From NCBI GenBank assembly GCA_963764235.1, contig CAVXRO010000009.1, forward strand, positions 62,001 to 126,000: DNA of 64,000 nt, given 5' to 3'. Below are positions 52,923 to 61,404 of this stretch, one piece after another. Every line of letters begins with the position of its first letter. Position 1 is the first letter of the stretch. Origin of the DNA: DATFVA01 sp963764235. Lineage in GTDB: Bacteria; Bacteroidota; Ignavibacteria; Ignavibacteriales; Ignavibacteriaceae. The notes under the pieces were generated by a model. The model saw only the letters and a program-made list of their open reading frames with translations, did not search any database and had not been told where the DNA came from. A program made the position numbers and the translations under genes.

Positions 52923-55784
52923 CTACCAGTCTATCCTTAATCCTAATTTAATATACCTTCCAGTAGAGAGCTGGCGTGGATCTCTAAGTCTGTACATGGT
53001 ATACCAGTCGTAATACTGGTTAGTAGCTTCCTGCAGATCACCATATGCATAAGGTTTGCCGGTTTCCCGGTTAAAACCATAGGCAATCTGAACGTTATTC
53101 TGATCAAAAATATTATATACATCCATTTCCGCAGTTACAGTAACTGCTCCTATATCAAAACCTTTGCTGATCTTCAGATCCGTTGATGAAATCGCCGGTC
53201 CGGTAGCGGTGTTATCGAGTTTCTGAGCTTCCGCCGGGTCAAGCGTAAAGGGAGTATAAGGCTGTCCCGTCTGATATGTTGATAAAACTGTGAAAGTCAG
53301 GTTATCCGGAAGCGGTATCCCGAATACTTCGAGTTCACCATCCCGCGGGATAATAAAACTTCCCTGGAAAATAACCTGATGCCTTACATCCCAGTCTGCT
53401 CTTCGTTCTCTGATAGGATAAGGAAAATCATTAAGGGAACGGATATAATCTTCAAATGCAGAGGATGAATAAGCATCAGCCCATTGGAGAGTGTAAGTGA
53501 TCTGGCCCGATGTAAAATTAGAATACCTTTTATCCAGCTCCACTTCGATACCGCGTGCCCGGCCGTAGCTTTTATTATCGAACAACTGGACAGGAATTCC
53601 AAGATTACCTTTAAGCTGGGTAGTGCCCACCTGCTGAGAAATATCCTTTGTATAACTCTTAATATCTACTGCCAGGTCATCAAAGAACTGGTGAGTTAGA
53701 CCGAATTCATAAAGGATAGTTCTTTCATAGTCAAGATGAGGATTTCCGGTTGTTCCGCCGCTGTAAGGATCGCGGTAAAAATACTGGAGTTCGGGGAGCT
53801 GATAAAAATGGCCGTATGAAAAGAAGACAACGGTCCTTTCTGTAATGGGGAAAGAAATACCGAAGCGAGGACTGAATTTATACTTAAATAAATTCCAGTC
53901 GGATTTCAATCCTGTGGCAGCCTCCCACTGATTTTTCCATTCTTTTGTGTTTACAGTTTTTCCGAGATATGCCCAGTCAAATCTTAAACCTGCATTTATG
54001 ATCAAAAATTCTTTTTCAAATTTATCCTGGATATACCCGCTGCCGATAGTCGGGTAGACATGGAAAACCCACCTGTTCTGACTGAATTCAGGAAACGGTC
54101 CGGGAGGCTCCAGCGGAGCAGGAGTAGTTGTATCCCTGTTGAATGCCCACTCACCATAGTTTGAAAGCTGGACACCGCCGAATTGTATATCGGTGTACTG
54201 GATATCGTTATATTGATATTCAAATCCCACCTTCACAAGATTTTCCTGGTTCATTTGAGAGGTAAGATCTCCTTTGACTGTCCAGGTACTTGTATTATCA
54301 TCTCTCCATATACTCTGTATACCAGCGCCGTCATAAAACCCTGTAAGGGGATCCGGCTGGGGAACTCTGGTCATTGACATAAATGAATCCGGAACAACAC
54401 TGTAGTTATGTGAATATGCTTTCCACGAGTAGTAATCAAATAACTGACCGTCCTTGAAAAATGACCAGTAATTTGACGGGTTGTATCCGTTCCAGTCGCC
54501 ATGATACTGTACTCCTAGATACCCCAGATTGATATTATAATAGGTAGACTTCGATAGTACATGGTTGAAAGAAAGAGAAAGATTTTTATTATCTCTTAAA
54601 TAAGCAGGAAGATTGTTGGAATTATTTATCCATAACCAATCGAAATCACTCCAGTCGTTGAACGAACCGATATAACTGAAGGCAGTTTTAAAGTTACTGG
54701 TTATTTCCCAGCTGAGTTTTCCGGTTATGTTCCTTAAATTATTCTCTCTTTCAGTAACTTTAAATCCGAACATATCAATCTTGTTCCTGGTTCTGAAATT
54801 ATTGTAAGCAGTATTGGTCAGCTCTGCATTCAAAGATAAAAAGTAATAAAGTTTTCCGGGTATGTTCAAACCGGCCATCGGAAAAAGATAACGGGTAAAA
54901 GGTTCGGGTCCTCCAAGGAATAAAGTTCCATAATCAGTATCGTAAGATTTTCCTAAAAACTTAAACTGATCTGTTTTGTATTCAAGGCCCCCTTTGAACT
55001 CGTCGGTACCGGAACGAGTTGTAATATTTACAACACCCGACTGTGCCTGTCCGTACTCCGCACTGAATGCACCGGTAAGAAGTTCAACCTGATCAACTGA
55101 ATTAACATCCAGATCAAAAGCACTTCTTCCTCCGTATATCGGATGTGTGACCGGCACTCCGTCTATCAGGAATAAGATCTCACCTCCTCTTCCCCCCCTT
55201 ATATGAATATCTTTTACGCTTTCATCTCTCAGCTGAAGCTGCTCTCCTGAATTAAGCTGCAGAGTCTGGGGTATATTCATTAAAACAGTTCCCCCCTGCA
55301 GTTTAAAAATATCTGCAGTGGATTCCATGCCGGGGGTATCCAGCATTTTATCCCTGGAAACAGTCCGCCTTGTAGAAGTAATATCCTTCTGAACCATTTT
55401 CTGTTCAGCAGTCACAACCACAGTAGGTGTTTCAATTATGGATGACTCCATCTCAATATTGATTTCTGTGGTCAGGTCAATATGTACAACCACCGATTGT
55501 ATGGTGATTTTGTGGTAACCGATAGCGGATGCCTGCAGAGTGTAAGTGCCGGGCGGGACATTTATTATATAGTATTTTCCGTCTTCATCTGAAGCTGCCC
55601 CCATCGTTGTACCTTTAATTATGACGTTCACCCCCAGCAACGGTTCACCTGACTGCTTATCCTTAACCGCCCCGGCGATCTTTCCTGTTTCGCCGGCAAA
55701 GACCTGCATTGCCATTGTTAAAAAAACTATTGCTATAGAGAATAATATCTTAAACCTCTTTTTACTTTTACTATTATAATCCAT
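52923..55784 (-). CDS. TonB-dependent receptor (intact)
   Basis: A 953-residue outer-membrane receptor. Signal peptide to about residue 30, carboxypeptidase-regulatory-like domain (about 33-112; AGAVKDKQSGEPLLGVNV, DEDGKYYIINVPPGTY), plug domain (about 120-260; DIHIRGGRGGEILFLIDGVP, AFSAEYGQAQSGVVNITT) and a 22-strand-type barrel ending RYIKLGLRIDW with a terminal aromatic residue. The layout is as in the frameshifted receptor at 8341-11044. It should import glycan fragments using TonB/ExbBD energy, which are not encoded here. Upstream are two lipoprotein genes, downstream the two PNPY-type secreted proteins and a PorV-like protein. Confidence 0.92.
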   Translation of the reverse strand: MDYNSKSKKRFKILFSIAIVFLTMAMQVFAGETGKIAGAVKDKQSGEPLLGVNVIIKGTTMGAASDEDGKYYIINVPPGTYTLQASAIGYHKITIQSVVVHIDLTTEINIEMESSIIETPTVVVTAEQKMVQKDITSTRRTVSRDKMLDTPGMESTADIFKLQGGTVLMNIPQTLQLNSGEQLQLRDESVKDIHIRGGRGGEILFLIDGVPVTHPIYGGRSAFDLDVNSVDQVELLTGAFSAEYGQAQSGVVNITTRSGTDEFKGGLEYKTDQFKFLGKSYDTDYGTLFLGGPEPFTRYLFPMAGLNIPGKLYYFLSLNAELTNTAYNNFRTRNKIDMFGFKVTERENNLRNITGKLSWEITSNFKTAFSYIGSFNDWSDFDWLWINNSNNLPAYLRDNKNLSLSFNHVLSKSTYYNINLGYLGVQYHGDWNGYNPSNYWSFFKDGQLFDYYSWKAYSHNYSVVPDSFMSMTRVPQPDPLTGFYDGAGIQSIWRDDNTSTWTVKGDLTSQMNQENLVKVGFEYQYNDIQYTDIQFGGVQLSNYGEWAFNRDTTTPAPLEPPGPFPEFSQNRWVFHVYPTIGSGYIQDKFEKEFLIINAGLRFDWAYLGKTVNTKEWKNQWEAATGLKSDWNLFKYKFSPRFGISFPITERTVVFFSYGHFYQLPELQYFYRDPYSGGTTGNPHLDYERTILYEFGLTHQFFDDLAVDIKSYTKDISQQVGTTQLKGNLGIPVQLFDNKSYGRARGIEVELDKRYSNFTSGQITYTLQWADAYSSSAFEDYIRSLNDFPYPIRERRADWDVRHQVIFQGSFIIPRDGELEVFGIPLPDNLTFTVLSTYQTGQPYTPFTLDPAEAQKLDNTATGPAISSTDLKISKGFDIGAVTVTAEMDVYNIFDQNNVQIAYGFNRETGKPYAYGDLQEATNQYYDWYTMYRLRDPRQLSTGRYIKLGLRIDW

Positions 55785-55790
55785 AGTGCT

Positions 55791-57284
55791 TTACCTTAAG
55801 TTAAGATTTTGAAGTATCTGGTTAACCATAAGATGAGCATCATCTTTAACCAAAAAGAAAACAGGGAAACCAAGAATTACCGCATCAAAAGAGCTTCCGT
55901 AATACCTTAATCCGCAGGCTTTCCCCCTATACTGGGGGAACGAACTGTTTATATCATTATTGTAAGAATAGATTATATCTGTAAATCCTGCAGGTTGTAT
56001 AATCAAATTAATATTTGTCAGGCCCCAGGAAGAACCCGGTACTATAAAAGGGAAATCGACAAGCTTGGTAGAATCAATCCTTATATCATCGAAAGAACTG
56101 CCTACACCAAGGAATCCTGTACAGTCACCTGTGTAGCCGAATGTCTCGTCAACACTTATGATATGAAGGTAATCGTGTACAAATGTTCCATCCTCAAAGT
56201 TAAGCGGGAAGGGTTTGTCCCAGGCGAAAGACTTTAATATTCTCCATCCGCTCATGAAGAACTTCCCGCCCACATCCAGGTAATCTTCAAGAATATCTGT
56301 GTGATTGACTATTTTATGAGGCTGAGACGAGGGATAGTCATCTGCATGCCAGACAACAAGTTTATATTGTCCAAGTGTATCTTTTGGAGGTATTCCTCTT
56401 GTTTTATAATCCCATTGATAAGGAGTACCGAAAATTTCGGAGTAGAACTGGTCAACCTGCAGATCTGACGGATGAACTGTTCCAAACGGAAAATTGCTTT
56501 CATCAGTTTCATCTATAATTAAAATATCTCTTGAAAACGTGGGTTTAACCAGCGTTATAGTAACCGAATCACCAACCGGATCAACAAGGTTTGTATTGTC
56601 ACGGGACGTTGCTCTTATTACATGCTGTCCGGTAAGAGGCTGGCTGAATTCGGAGGGCTGGATATAAATCAGGGTATCCTGCGTCCAGTGCCACTGACCA
56701 TTATCAACCGACCAGGCATATTCTACTATTCCCCCCTCTTCATCCGGATCGCGCGCTGAATAGATCAGCTTAATTCCCTCCCACCAGTCGCTTGTCTGAT
56801 CTTCGGCAAAATATTTTTCATTGTTTGCAGGAGTTTCGATGGTAGTTATAGGAAAATATGTCCTCTGGGTATAAAAAATTTTCACTGCCGGGGAAGGATC
56901 AACCGCACCTGTATTGTCGATAGCCCTTACCTCAAACTCCTGTTTATTTAAATCGTCATCGGAAAGGAATGCAACTGTAAGACTTGTCTGTTCAGTATAT
57001 TTCCATTCCTGGACTATCGAATCACCCTGGATCAGGCGGTGAGTAATATACCGGTACTGGTAACCTTTAACATATCCGTCATTATCCTCGCCGTCCCAGT
57101 ATAATGTCTGCAGGGCGAACAGTGTATCACCCTCACCCGGAATATTTGCTACAGTAGTATTGGGCGGGTCGTTCGGATTAGGATCCGTCGGTTTTTCGCA
57201 GGAATTCCATATCAACAGGAATGGAATCAGTATAAAAATTTTCAGGATTATATGGCGATCAAGATGGTATAATTTTATCTTCAT
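55791..57284 (-). CDS. Lipoprotein with Ig-like domains and an amidotransferase-like C-terminal domain
   Basis: A 497-residue lipoprotein (lipobox-like IWNSC near residue 29). Two Ig- or fibronectin-like domains (about 40-145 and 150-255; LYWDGEDNDGYVKGYQYRY, IKLIYSARDPDEEGGIVEYAWSVD) are followed by a Rossmann-like domain (about 260-495) with DILIIDETDES, YKLVVWHADDYPSS and LEDYLDVGGKFFMSGW. That part resembles the non-catalytic glutamine-amidotransferase-like fold also seen in the 29331 protein. It is 6 bp upstream of the TonB-dependent receptor. A surface-exposed glycan- or ligand-binding lipoprotein serving the receptor is a reasonable inference, in the role SusD plays elsewhere. Confidence 0.78.
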   Translation of the reverse strand: MKIKLYHLDRHIILKIFILIPFLLIWNSCEKPTDPNPNDPPNTTVANIPGEGDTLFALQTLYWDGEDNDGYVKGYQYRYITHRLIQGDSIVQEWKYTEQTSLTVAFLSDDDLNKQEFEVRAIDNTGAVDPSPAVKIFYTQRTYFPITTIETPANNEKYFAEDQTSDWWEGIKLIYSARDPDEEGGIVEYAWSVDNGQWHWTQDTLIYIQPSEFSQPLTGQHVIRATSRDNTNLVDPVGDSVTITLVKPTFSRDILIIDETDESNFPFGTVHPSDLQVDQFYSEIFGTPYQWDYKTRGIPPKDTLGQYKLVVWHADDYPSSQPHKIVNHTDILEDYLDVGGKFFMSGWRILKSFAWDKPFPLNFEDGTFVHDYLHIISVDETFGYTGDCTGFLGVGSSFDDIRIDSTKLVDFPFIVPGSSWGLTNINLIIQPAGFTDIIYSYNNDINSSFPQYRGKACGLRYYGSSFDAVILGFPVFFLVKDDAHLMVNQILQNLNLR

Positions 57285-57298
57285 ATTTCACTGCCGGT

Positions 57299-57931
57299 TT
57301 AATTATAATGTACATCGGTTATTTTCATAACCCTGTATAATCTGTAAACATCCCGGTACCGTTTAACGGATTCAAAGGGACTTATCTGAACATCGATCTC
57401 GGTAACTTTATTCTCGTTTACTGTAAAATCCTGATCAAAATAATAGAGTAAATTTTCTCCGGGGGGAAGTTCAACAGGATTTTCAAAAGTTTTTCCCGAA
57501 TTTGCAACAATCCTTAAAGGTACTCCGCTTGCCGGTGTAACACCGAATTCTATACTATTATAGTTTCCCGGTGGAACATAGGATTCGAAAACTTTGTAGT
57601 TTTTATACATTCCGCTGCTGTCAAGGGCAATGATATTAACAAATTCATCCTCCTGCCTATAACTCCCGATTGTGGGATACAGGACAGCAAAATTGGAATC
57701 CTTATAAACCCTTCCCTGGAATACCTTCAGCACAAAAAATGCATCGTACCTTGTCGATACTGAGAAAGTATCACTTTTTTCGATCAGCAATGTATCAGCA
57801 GGATCAGACCTGAACATTACTCTTACAATACCATGCTTCGGCGAATCCTCTACATTAGTACAGCCGGATGATAACAATGCTGAAATTATAAATAGAACCG
57901 AAAAGAATATGGTTGGTTTATTACTTTTCAT
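57299..57931 (-). CDS. Small lipoprotein, DUF4382-like
   Basis: A 210-residue lipoprotein (lipobox LSSGC near residue 24). The rest looks like one beta-sandwich domain with VRVMFRSDPADTLLIEKSD, SYVPPGNYNSIEFGV and ELPPGENLLYYFDQDFTV. The PPGNYN... pattern recalls DUF4382 lipoproteins, but I hold the family loosely. The gene sits 14 bp before the larger lipoprotein gene and 74 bp after the first gene of the operon, with a strong hairpin in that gap. Function unknown; position suggests a surface or periplasmic component of the uptake machinery. Confidence 0.7.
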   Translation of the reverse strand: MKSNKPTIFFSVLFIISALLSSGCTNVEDSPKHGIVRVMFRSDPADTLLIEKSDTFSVSTRYDAFFVLKVFQGRVYKDSNFAVLYPTIGSYRQEDEFVNIIALDSSGMYKNYKVFESYVPPGNYNSIEFGVTPASGVPLRIVANSGKTFENPVELPPGENLLYYFDQDFTVNENKVTEIDVQISPFESVKRYRDVYRLYRVMKITDVHYN

Positions 57932-57961
57932 TTACCCATTCCTGATAAATTTTATCATATT

Positions 57962-57991
57962 GCGGGAACCGGATTTACCACCGATTCCCGC
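57962..57991 (-). promoter_or_regulatory. Stable intergenic hairpin between the first and second genes of the long operon
   Basis: An inverted repeat with an 11-bp stem (GCGGGAATCGG / CCGGTTCCCGC on the minus strand, one G-U pair) and an 8-base loop lies 14 bp past the stop of the LamG protein gene. It is not followed by a run of T, so it is probably not a full terminator. It could stabilise the upstream message or partly attenuate read-through, giving more of the first protein than of the rest. Confidence 0.6.
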
Positions 57992-58005
57992 TAAATATCC
58001 GGATT

Positions 58006-60099
58006 TTACTTTAGCAGTATCATCTTATGAGTGAGCTGTACAGATTCTGCTTTCAACTGATAAAAATATAATCCTGTTGCAACCTTATTACCGAACTCAT
58101 TCGTTCCATCCCATCCAACGGTATGGAACCCGACATGAGTATTTTCGTTGAACAATGTTTTTACTTTCCTGCCAAGCAGATCATATACTACCAGAGATAC
58201 CTGCCCGGCTTTTGCAACACCGAATTTAATGGTTGTGGTGGGATTAAAAGGATTGGGATAATTCTGAAGAAGCTCGAATTTTTTTGGAATTTCGGCAGTT
58301 TCGTCTTTAACCCCTGTGGTATTCAGACCCTCAAAGTTGTTATAGATCAGTACCTGGTCAATCTTACCTGAGAATCCTCTTGTTCCGTTCAGATTTCCGC
58401 CGTTGCCTATTCTCAACGGAGCAGTAGCGTTTACAGGAGGATTCTCTGCTACCGAGGAATCGTTTAGAACCTCATCCAGCATATTGTTGTTTTCATCAAA
58501 CAACTGAAAAACAGCTTGTGTAGAATCGCGTTTAAATACAACCCTGTACCAGGTATCCGCAGTAATTGCCTGGGTAGTTGTTAGTTCAACATAGAAATCC
58601 GGTTGAATTATTGCCGGATCGGCATAGTATCTGGCCCTTAAGAGATTCCCGGGTTCTGTCCTGATCTCGTAATTATTCTGATACCAGTTGCCGTCCGCGA
58701 TAGGTCTGTTTAGAATACGTATGTACTCACTCAGAGAATCAGCTTTGAACCACATGCTGACATTAAAATCTGGCGAAGTAAGAAAAGGTGAAGTAACTCT
58801 CATAAAGCTGGAATCCATTCCATCGGGATCGGGAGCCTGCACAATTGAAGAAGTGCCTTCGGCAGCATCCGTCGAATAAACAAAAGGTCTTGGTGAACTT
58901 ACCGGGTTATTGAAGAATGAATGATCTACAGGTGTTCCTGATCCCCCTTCAAAATCGAGGTTAAGCACGAGAGCCATTGGCTGATATATAGCAAAGGTCA
59001 GGTATCCGTTTCCTTCGGCAGGATATTGTGCTGTTCTGTTCTGATCATCTGTAGCCTCAATATAATAATTTATAACGGAGCCAAGAGACTGCTGAGGAAT
59101 GTAACCCGCATATTGATTACTGCCCATATCAGACATTGCCGCTGTCTGCCACGTATTACCATCGTCTGTACTATAATTTATGCTGGCAGATGTAATAGAA
59201 CCGGTCGAGGCAAATGCCATAATGTTGGCGTCTACTTCATACTGCAACTCACCGGAAATCTGGTTCTGAAGTTGCGTAACATTTGTAATTATGGGAGGTA
59301 CCGGGAAATCCCTTATATTATCACTGATCCTGATTTCATCAACAAATCCATCCAGGAATGAATCATCTCCGCCCCCGGCGAAACCGATATGTACAGGCTG
59401 GTTTGTTGTGATCGGCGGATCATCAAGTACAGGATCGAAAGCTGCCGTTGTAAAAGATATAAGCTGTCTTTGAGAATTATGAACCATTTGAATAAGTATG
59501 TGACGGTTTGTATCTCTTATAAAAGTCAGATGATACCATTGCCCCACCTGCAGAATATTATTAGGCGAATTAGTCTGGGGCCATCTGTCGGCTCCCGCTA
59601 CGTTATACCCTGTTGAGAAAAATCTGTTATCCCCCCACATTTCTACAAAGTAATTCGGACGCCAGAAATCATTATCGCCGGTTTTTATAACAAGACGCGG
59701 CACCCATCTCCAGTCACCTGAAGTCTGTCCGAAGGTGAAAATGTTAATCCAACCTTCAATGGTCCAGTCGCCGGTGAGATCAAGGGAAGCCGTATCGGCA
59801 ACTGTTACATATGAAGAATCCGATTGTGCATCATTCGTTAATCCTAATACCTGCCCCAGATCTGTATCGAATGAGTTGGGCAAGTAAAATAAGCCGTTTA
59901 CAGCATTCGTATGTCCAACAGCATTTGCAGAGAAAGACGAAGCATTACTTAAATCCCCATCGAAATGTAAAAGCATCATTGTATGGCTGTCAGGAGTGTA
60001 AGGACCGCCTATAGTCTCTTGAGCATATAAGTTAAATACACCCAGTAAAAAAAACATCGAAAAAATAACAAGAAATCTAGAACGTATACAATATTTCAT
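58006..60099 (-). CDS. Secreted protein with two LamG-like domains and a T9SS-like sorting domain
   Basis: A 697-residue exported protein, first gene of the long operon. Signal peptide to about residue 27 (ending LYAQ). A concanavalin A-like/LamG domain (about 35-270; TMMLLHFDGDLSN, WTIEGWINIFTFG, FLDGFVDEIRIS) comes first. A middle Ig-like domain (about 275-370), a second LamG domain (about 375-600; FNVSMWFKADSL, FSGKIDQVLIYNN) and the sorting domain (NYPNPFNPTTTIKFGV ... HKMILLK) follow. The ATG has a good site (AAGGAGAGG) 4 bp before it. No catalytic residues of LamG-fold glycosidases were recognised; glycan binding at the surface is the likely role. Confidence 0.86.
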   Translation of the reverse strand: MKYCIRSRFLVIFSMFFLLGVFNLYAQETIGGPYTPDSHTMMLLHFDGDLSNASSFSANAVGHTNAVNGLFYLPNSFDTDLGQVLGLTNDAQSDSSYVTVADTASLDLTGDWTIEGWINIFTFGQTSGDWRWVPRLVIKTGDNDFWRPNYFVEMWGDNRFFSTGYNVAGADRWPQTNSPNNILQVGQWYHLTFIRDTNRHILIQMVHNSQRQLISFTTAAFDPVLDDPPITTNQPVHIGFAGGGDDSFLDGFVDEIRISDNIRDFPVPPIITNVTQLQNQISGELQYEVDANIMAFASTGSITSASINYSTDDGNTWQTAAMSDMGSNQYAGYIPQQSLGSVINYYIEATDDQNRTAQYPAEGNGYLTFAIYQPMALVLNLDFEGGSGTPVDHSFFNNPVSSPRPFVYSTDAAEGTSSIVQAPDPDGMDSSFMRVTSPFLTSPDFNVSMWFKADSLSEYIRILNRPIADGNWYQNNYEIRTEPGNLLRARYYADPAIIQPDFYVELTTTQAITADTWYRVVFKRDSTQAVFQLFDENNNMLDEVLNDSSVAENPPVNATAPLRIGNGGNLNGTRGFSGKIDQVLIYNNFEGLNTTGVKDETAEIPKKFELLQNYPNPFNPTTTIKFGVAKAGQVSLVVYDLLGRKVKTLFNENTHVGFHTVGWDGTNEFGNKVATGLYFYQLKAESVQLTHKMILLK

Positions 60100-60224
60100 A
60101 TACCTCTCCTTTTATATTAAATGATCCGGTTAATTAATATTTATTTACTAATTCTCACGTGTCATTCGAAATGAATTTTTTCCTGTATATATTTTCAAAG
60201 AGCGGGGGAAAAATTTGCAGCAAC

Positions 60225-60242
60225 AATGTTAGCGCTAACATT
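60225..60242 (-). promoter_or_regulatory. LacI-family operator, perfect 18-bp palindrome
   Basis: AATGTTAGCGCTAACATT is identical on both strands and matches the classic LacI-family half-site pattern with central CG. It starts about 10 bp after the -10 element, covering roughly +3 to +20 of the predicted transcript, a position for repression by blocking initiation. The regulator encoded at 21359-22399 is the best candidate to bind it. Confidence 0.85.
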
Positions 60243-60251
60243 TTCAGGATA

Positions 60252-60280
60252 ATATTACCACTTTGGATTTATAAAGTCAA
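60252..60280 (-). promoter_or_regulatory. Sigma70-like promoter of the long glycan operon
   Basis: On the minus strand TTGACT (60275-60280) and TAATAT (60252-60257) are separated by exactly 17 bp. The arrangement of -35, 17-bp spacer, -10 and LacI palindrome is the same as upstream of the first LacI gene at 15787-15815, which supports both calls. Confidence 0.78.
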
Positions 60281-60567
60281 GCATTTAATTTTCTGCGTGC
60301 GTTTTCCGTCATAGTAATCACCCTGATGTTTTAATTTCAGACAAAATGTAAATCCCCGGCTCGCGAATAAATTCATCATCTAAATATTTTAGCATTAGTA
60401 TTACAAGCCCCGACATTTCGCAATATAAATCCAATGTAAATTTGCTCTAATTGCACTCAAAAAAAATGCGCCTTAACTACTTTATTAAGAATAAACTATT
60501 AATGTTATTCATTGATTTTCAGGTTAAATCCCCGTTTTATATTTTACAGGAAAAAATAAAATGCCTT

Positions 60568-61332
60568 ATGAAGTCACCTCAGGATCTTATACAGTTTATA
60601 AAGTTTTTAGCCCGGGAATCGGGCAGCATAATCAGGAAATACTACCGTATGCCGGTTAATGTAGAGACAAAGGCTGATAATTCTCCCGTTACAATCGCAG
60701 ATAAAAAGACAGAGGAAATTCTCCGGGAGTTTATTATTAAGGAATTTCCCGGACATGGGTTACTAGGTGAAGAATTCGGAGAAGTAAACCCCGACGCAGA
60801 ATATAAGTGGGTACTGGATCCTATCGATGGGACAAAAAGTTTTATCAGCGGCACCCCCCTTTTCGGAACATTGATCGCGCTTCTTCAGAAAGGCAGACCT
60901 GTACTGGGAGCAATAAATCTTCCCATACTTTATGAACTTATGATTGGTGACGGATCAATAACCACCCTGAACGATAAACCCGTAAAAGTAAGGGAATGCA
61001 GTAGTACTGCAGATGCCGTTCTGTTAATGACTGATCTTAAGTCGTTTGATGAGAGTTCGGGAAAAGGTTTGCGGGAGCTTGCTTCCAAAGTTAAAATGAT
61101 GCGCGGATGGGGTGACTGTTACGGATATTACCTTGTAGCCTCGGGATTTGCCGATATTATGATAGATCCCGTTATGTCGGTTTGGGATATAATGGCCCTT
61201 ATACCGGTTATTGAAGGTGCTGGAGGAGTAATTACAGATATAAATGGAAATGATCCTGTAACCGGGACCAGCATTATTGCTTCCTCCCGAAAAATTCATC
61301 CGGAAGTTGTGAGGATATTGAATGCGGGATGA
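60568..61332 (+). CDS. hisN: Inositol-monophosphatase-family phosphatase, HisN-like
   Basis: A 254-residue cytosolic magnesium-dependent phosphatase. Metal and substrate motifs are TKADNSPVTIADKKTEE, LGEEFGEV, DPIDGTKSFISGTPLFGTLIALL and the late WDIMALIPVIEGAGG. The FISGTPLFGTLIALL form is typical of HisN-type histidinol-phosphate phosphatases rather than classical inositol monophosphatase, but related sugar or nucleotide phosphatases are not excluded. I start at 60568, where family similarity begins; an upstream ATG at 60451 adds 39 residues without family resemblance. It is the only plus-strand gene and converges on the nitric oxide reductase gene. Confidence 0.85.
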   Translation: MKSPQDLIQFIKFLARESGSIIRKYYRMPVNVETKADNSPVTIADKKTEEILREFIIKEFPGHGLLGEEFGEVNPDAEYKWVLDPIDGTKSFISGTPLFGTLIALLQKGRPVLGAINLPILYELMIGDGSITTLNDKPVKVRECSSTADAVLLMTDLKSFDESSGKGLRELASKVKMMRGWGDCYGYYLVASGFADIMIDPVMSVWDIMALIPVIEGAGGVITDINGNDPVTGTSIIASSRKIHPEVVRILNAG

Positions 61333-61345
61333 CACTATAAATAAA

Positions 61346-61381
61346 GGCATCCCCAACCGGTTTTAAGGGGTTGAAGATGCC
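61346..61381 (-). terminator. Terminator hairpin between convergent hisN-like and nitric oxide reductase genes
   Basis: GGCATC (61346-61351) pairs with GATGCC (61376-61381), and the inner bases CCCAACC and GGGGTTG extend the stem with a small bulge. On the minus strand it is followed by TTTATTTAT, so it should end the reductase transcript; it may also act on the plus-strand gene, whose stop is 13 bp away. Confidence 0.7.
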
Positions 61382-61404
61382 GTGTGTTGGAAGTTTTAAT
61401 TAAC

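Larger units (their letters stand above)
60100..60567. other. Divergent control region between the long operon and the hisN-like gene
   Basis: A 468-bp stretch without a convincing gene. Its left half holds the promoter and LacI-type operator of the minus-strand operon and a transcribed leader of about 145 bases. The right half (60300-60567) is AT-rich and must contain the start signals of the plus-strand phosphatase gene, but I found no clear -35/-10 pair there. An in-frame ATG at 60451 exists but reads through poor-quality sequence. Confidence 0.7.

Noticed and set aside
49297..57931. SusD homologue next to the TonB-dependent receptor
   Set aside because: Neither the two upstream lipoproteins nor the two downstream secreted proteins show SusD's helical repeat character; all are beta-sandwich or amidotransferase-like.
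60451..60567. Extended N-terminus for the HisN-like phosphatase from an ATG at 60451
   Set aside because: The extra 39 residues show no family similarity and lie in AT-rich leader DNA; the ATG at 60568 matches the family's start.
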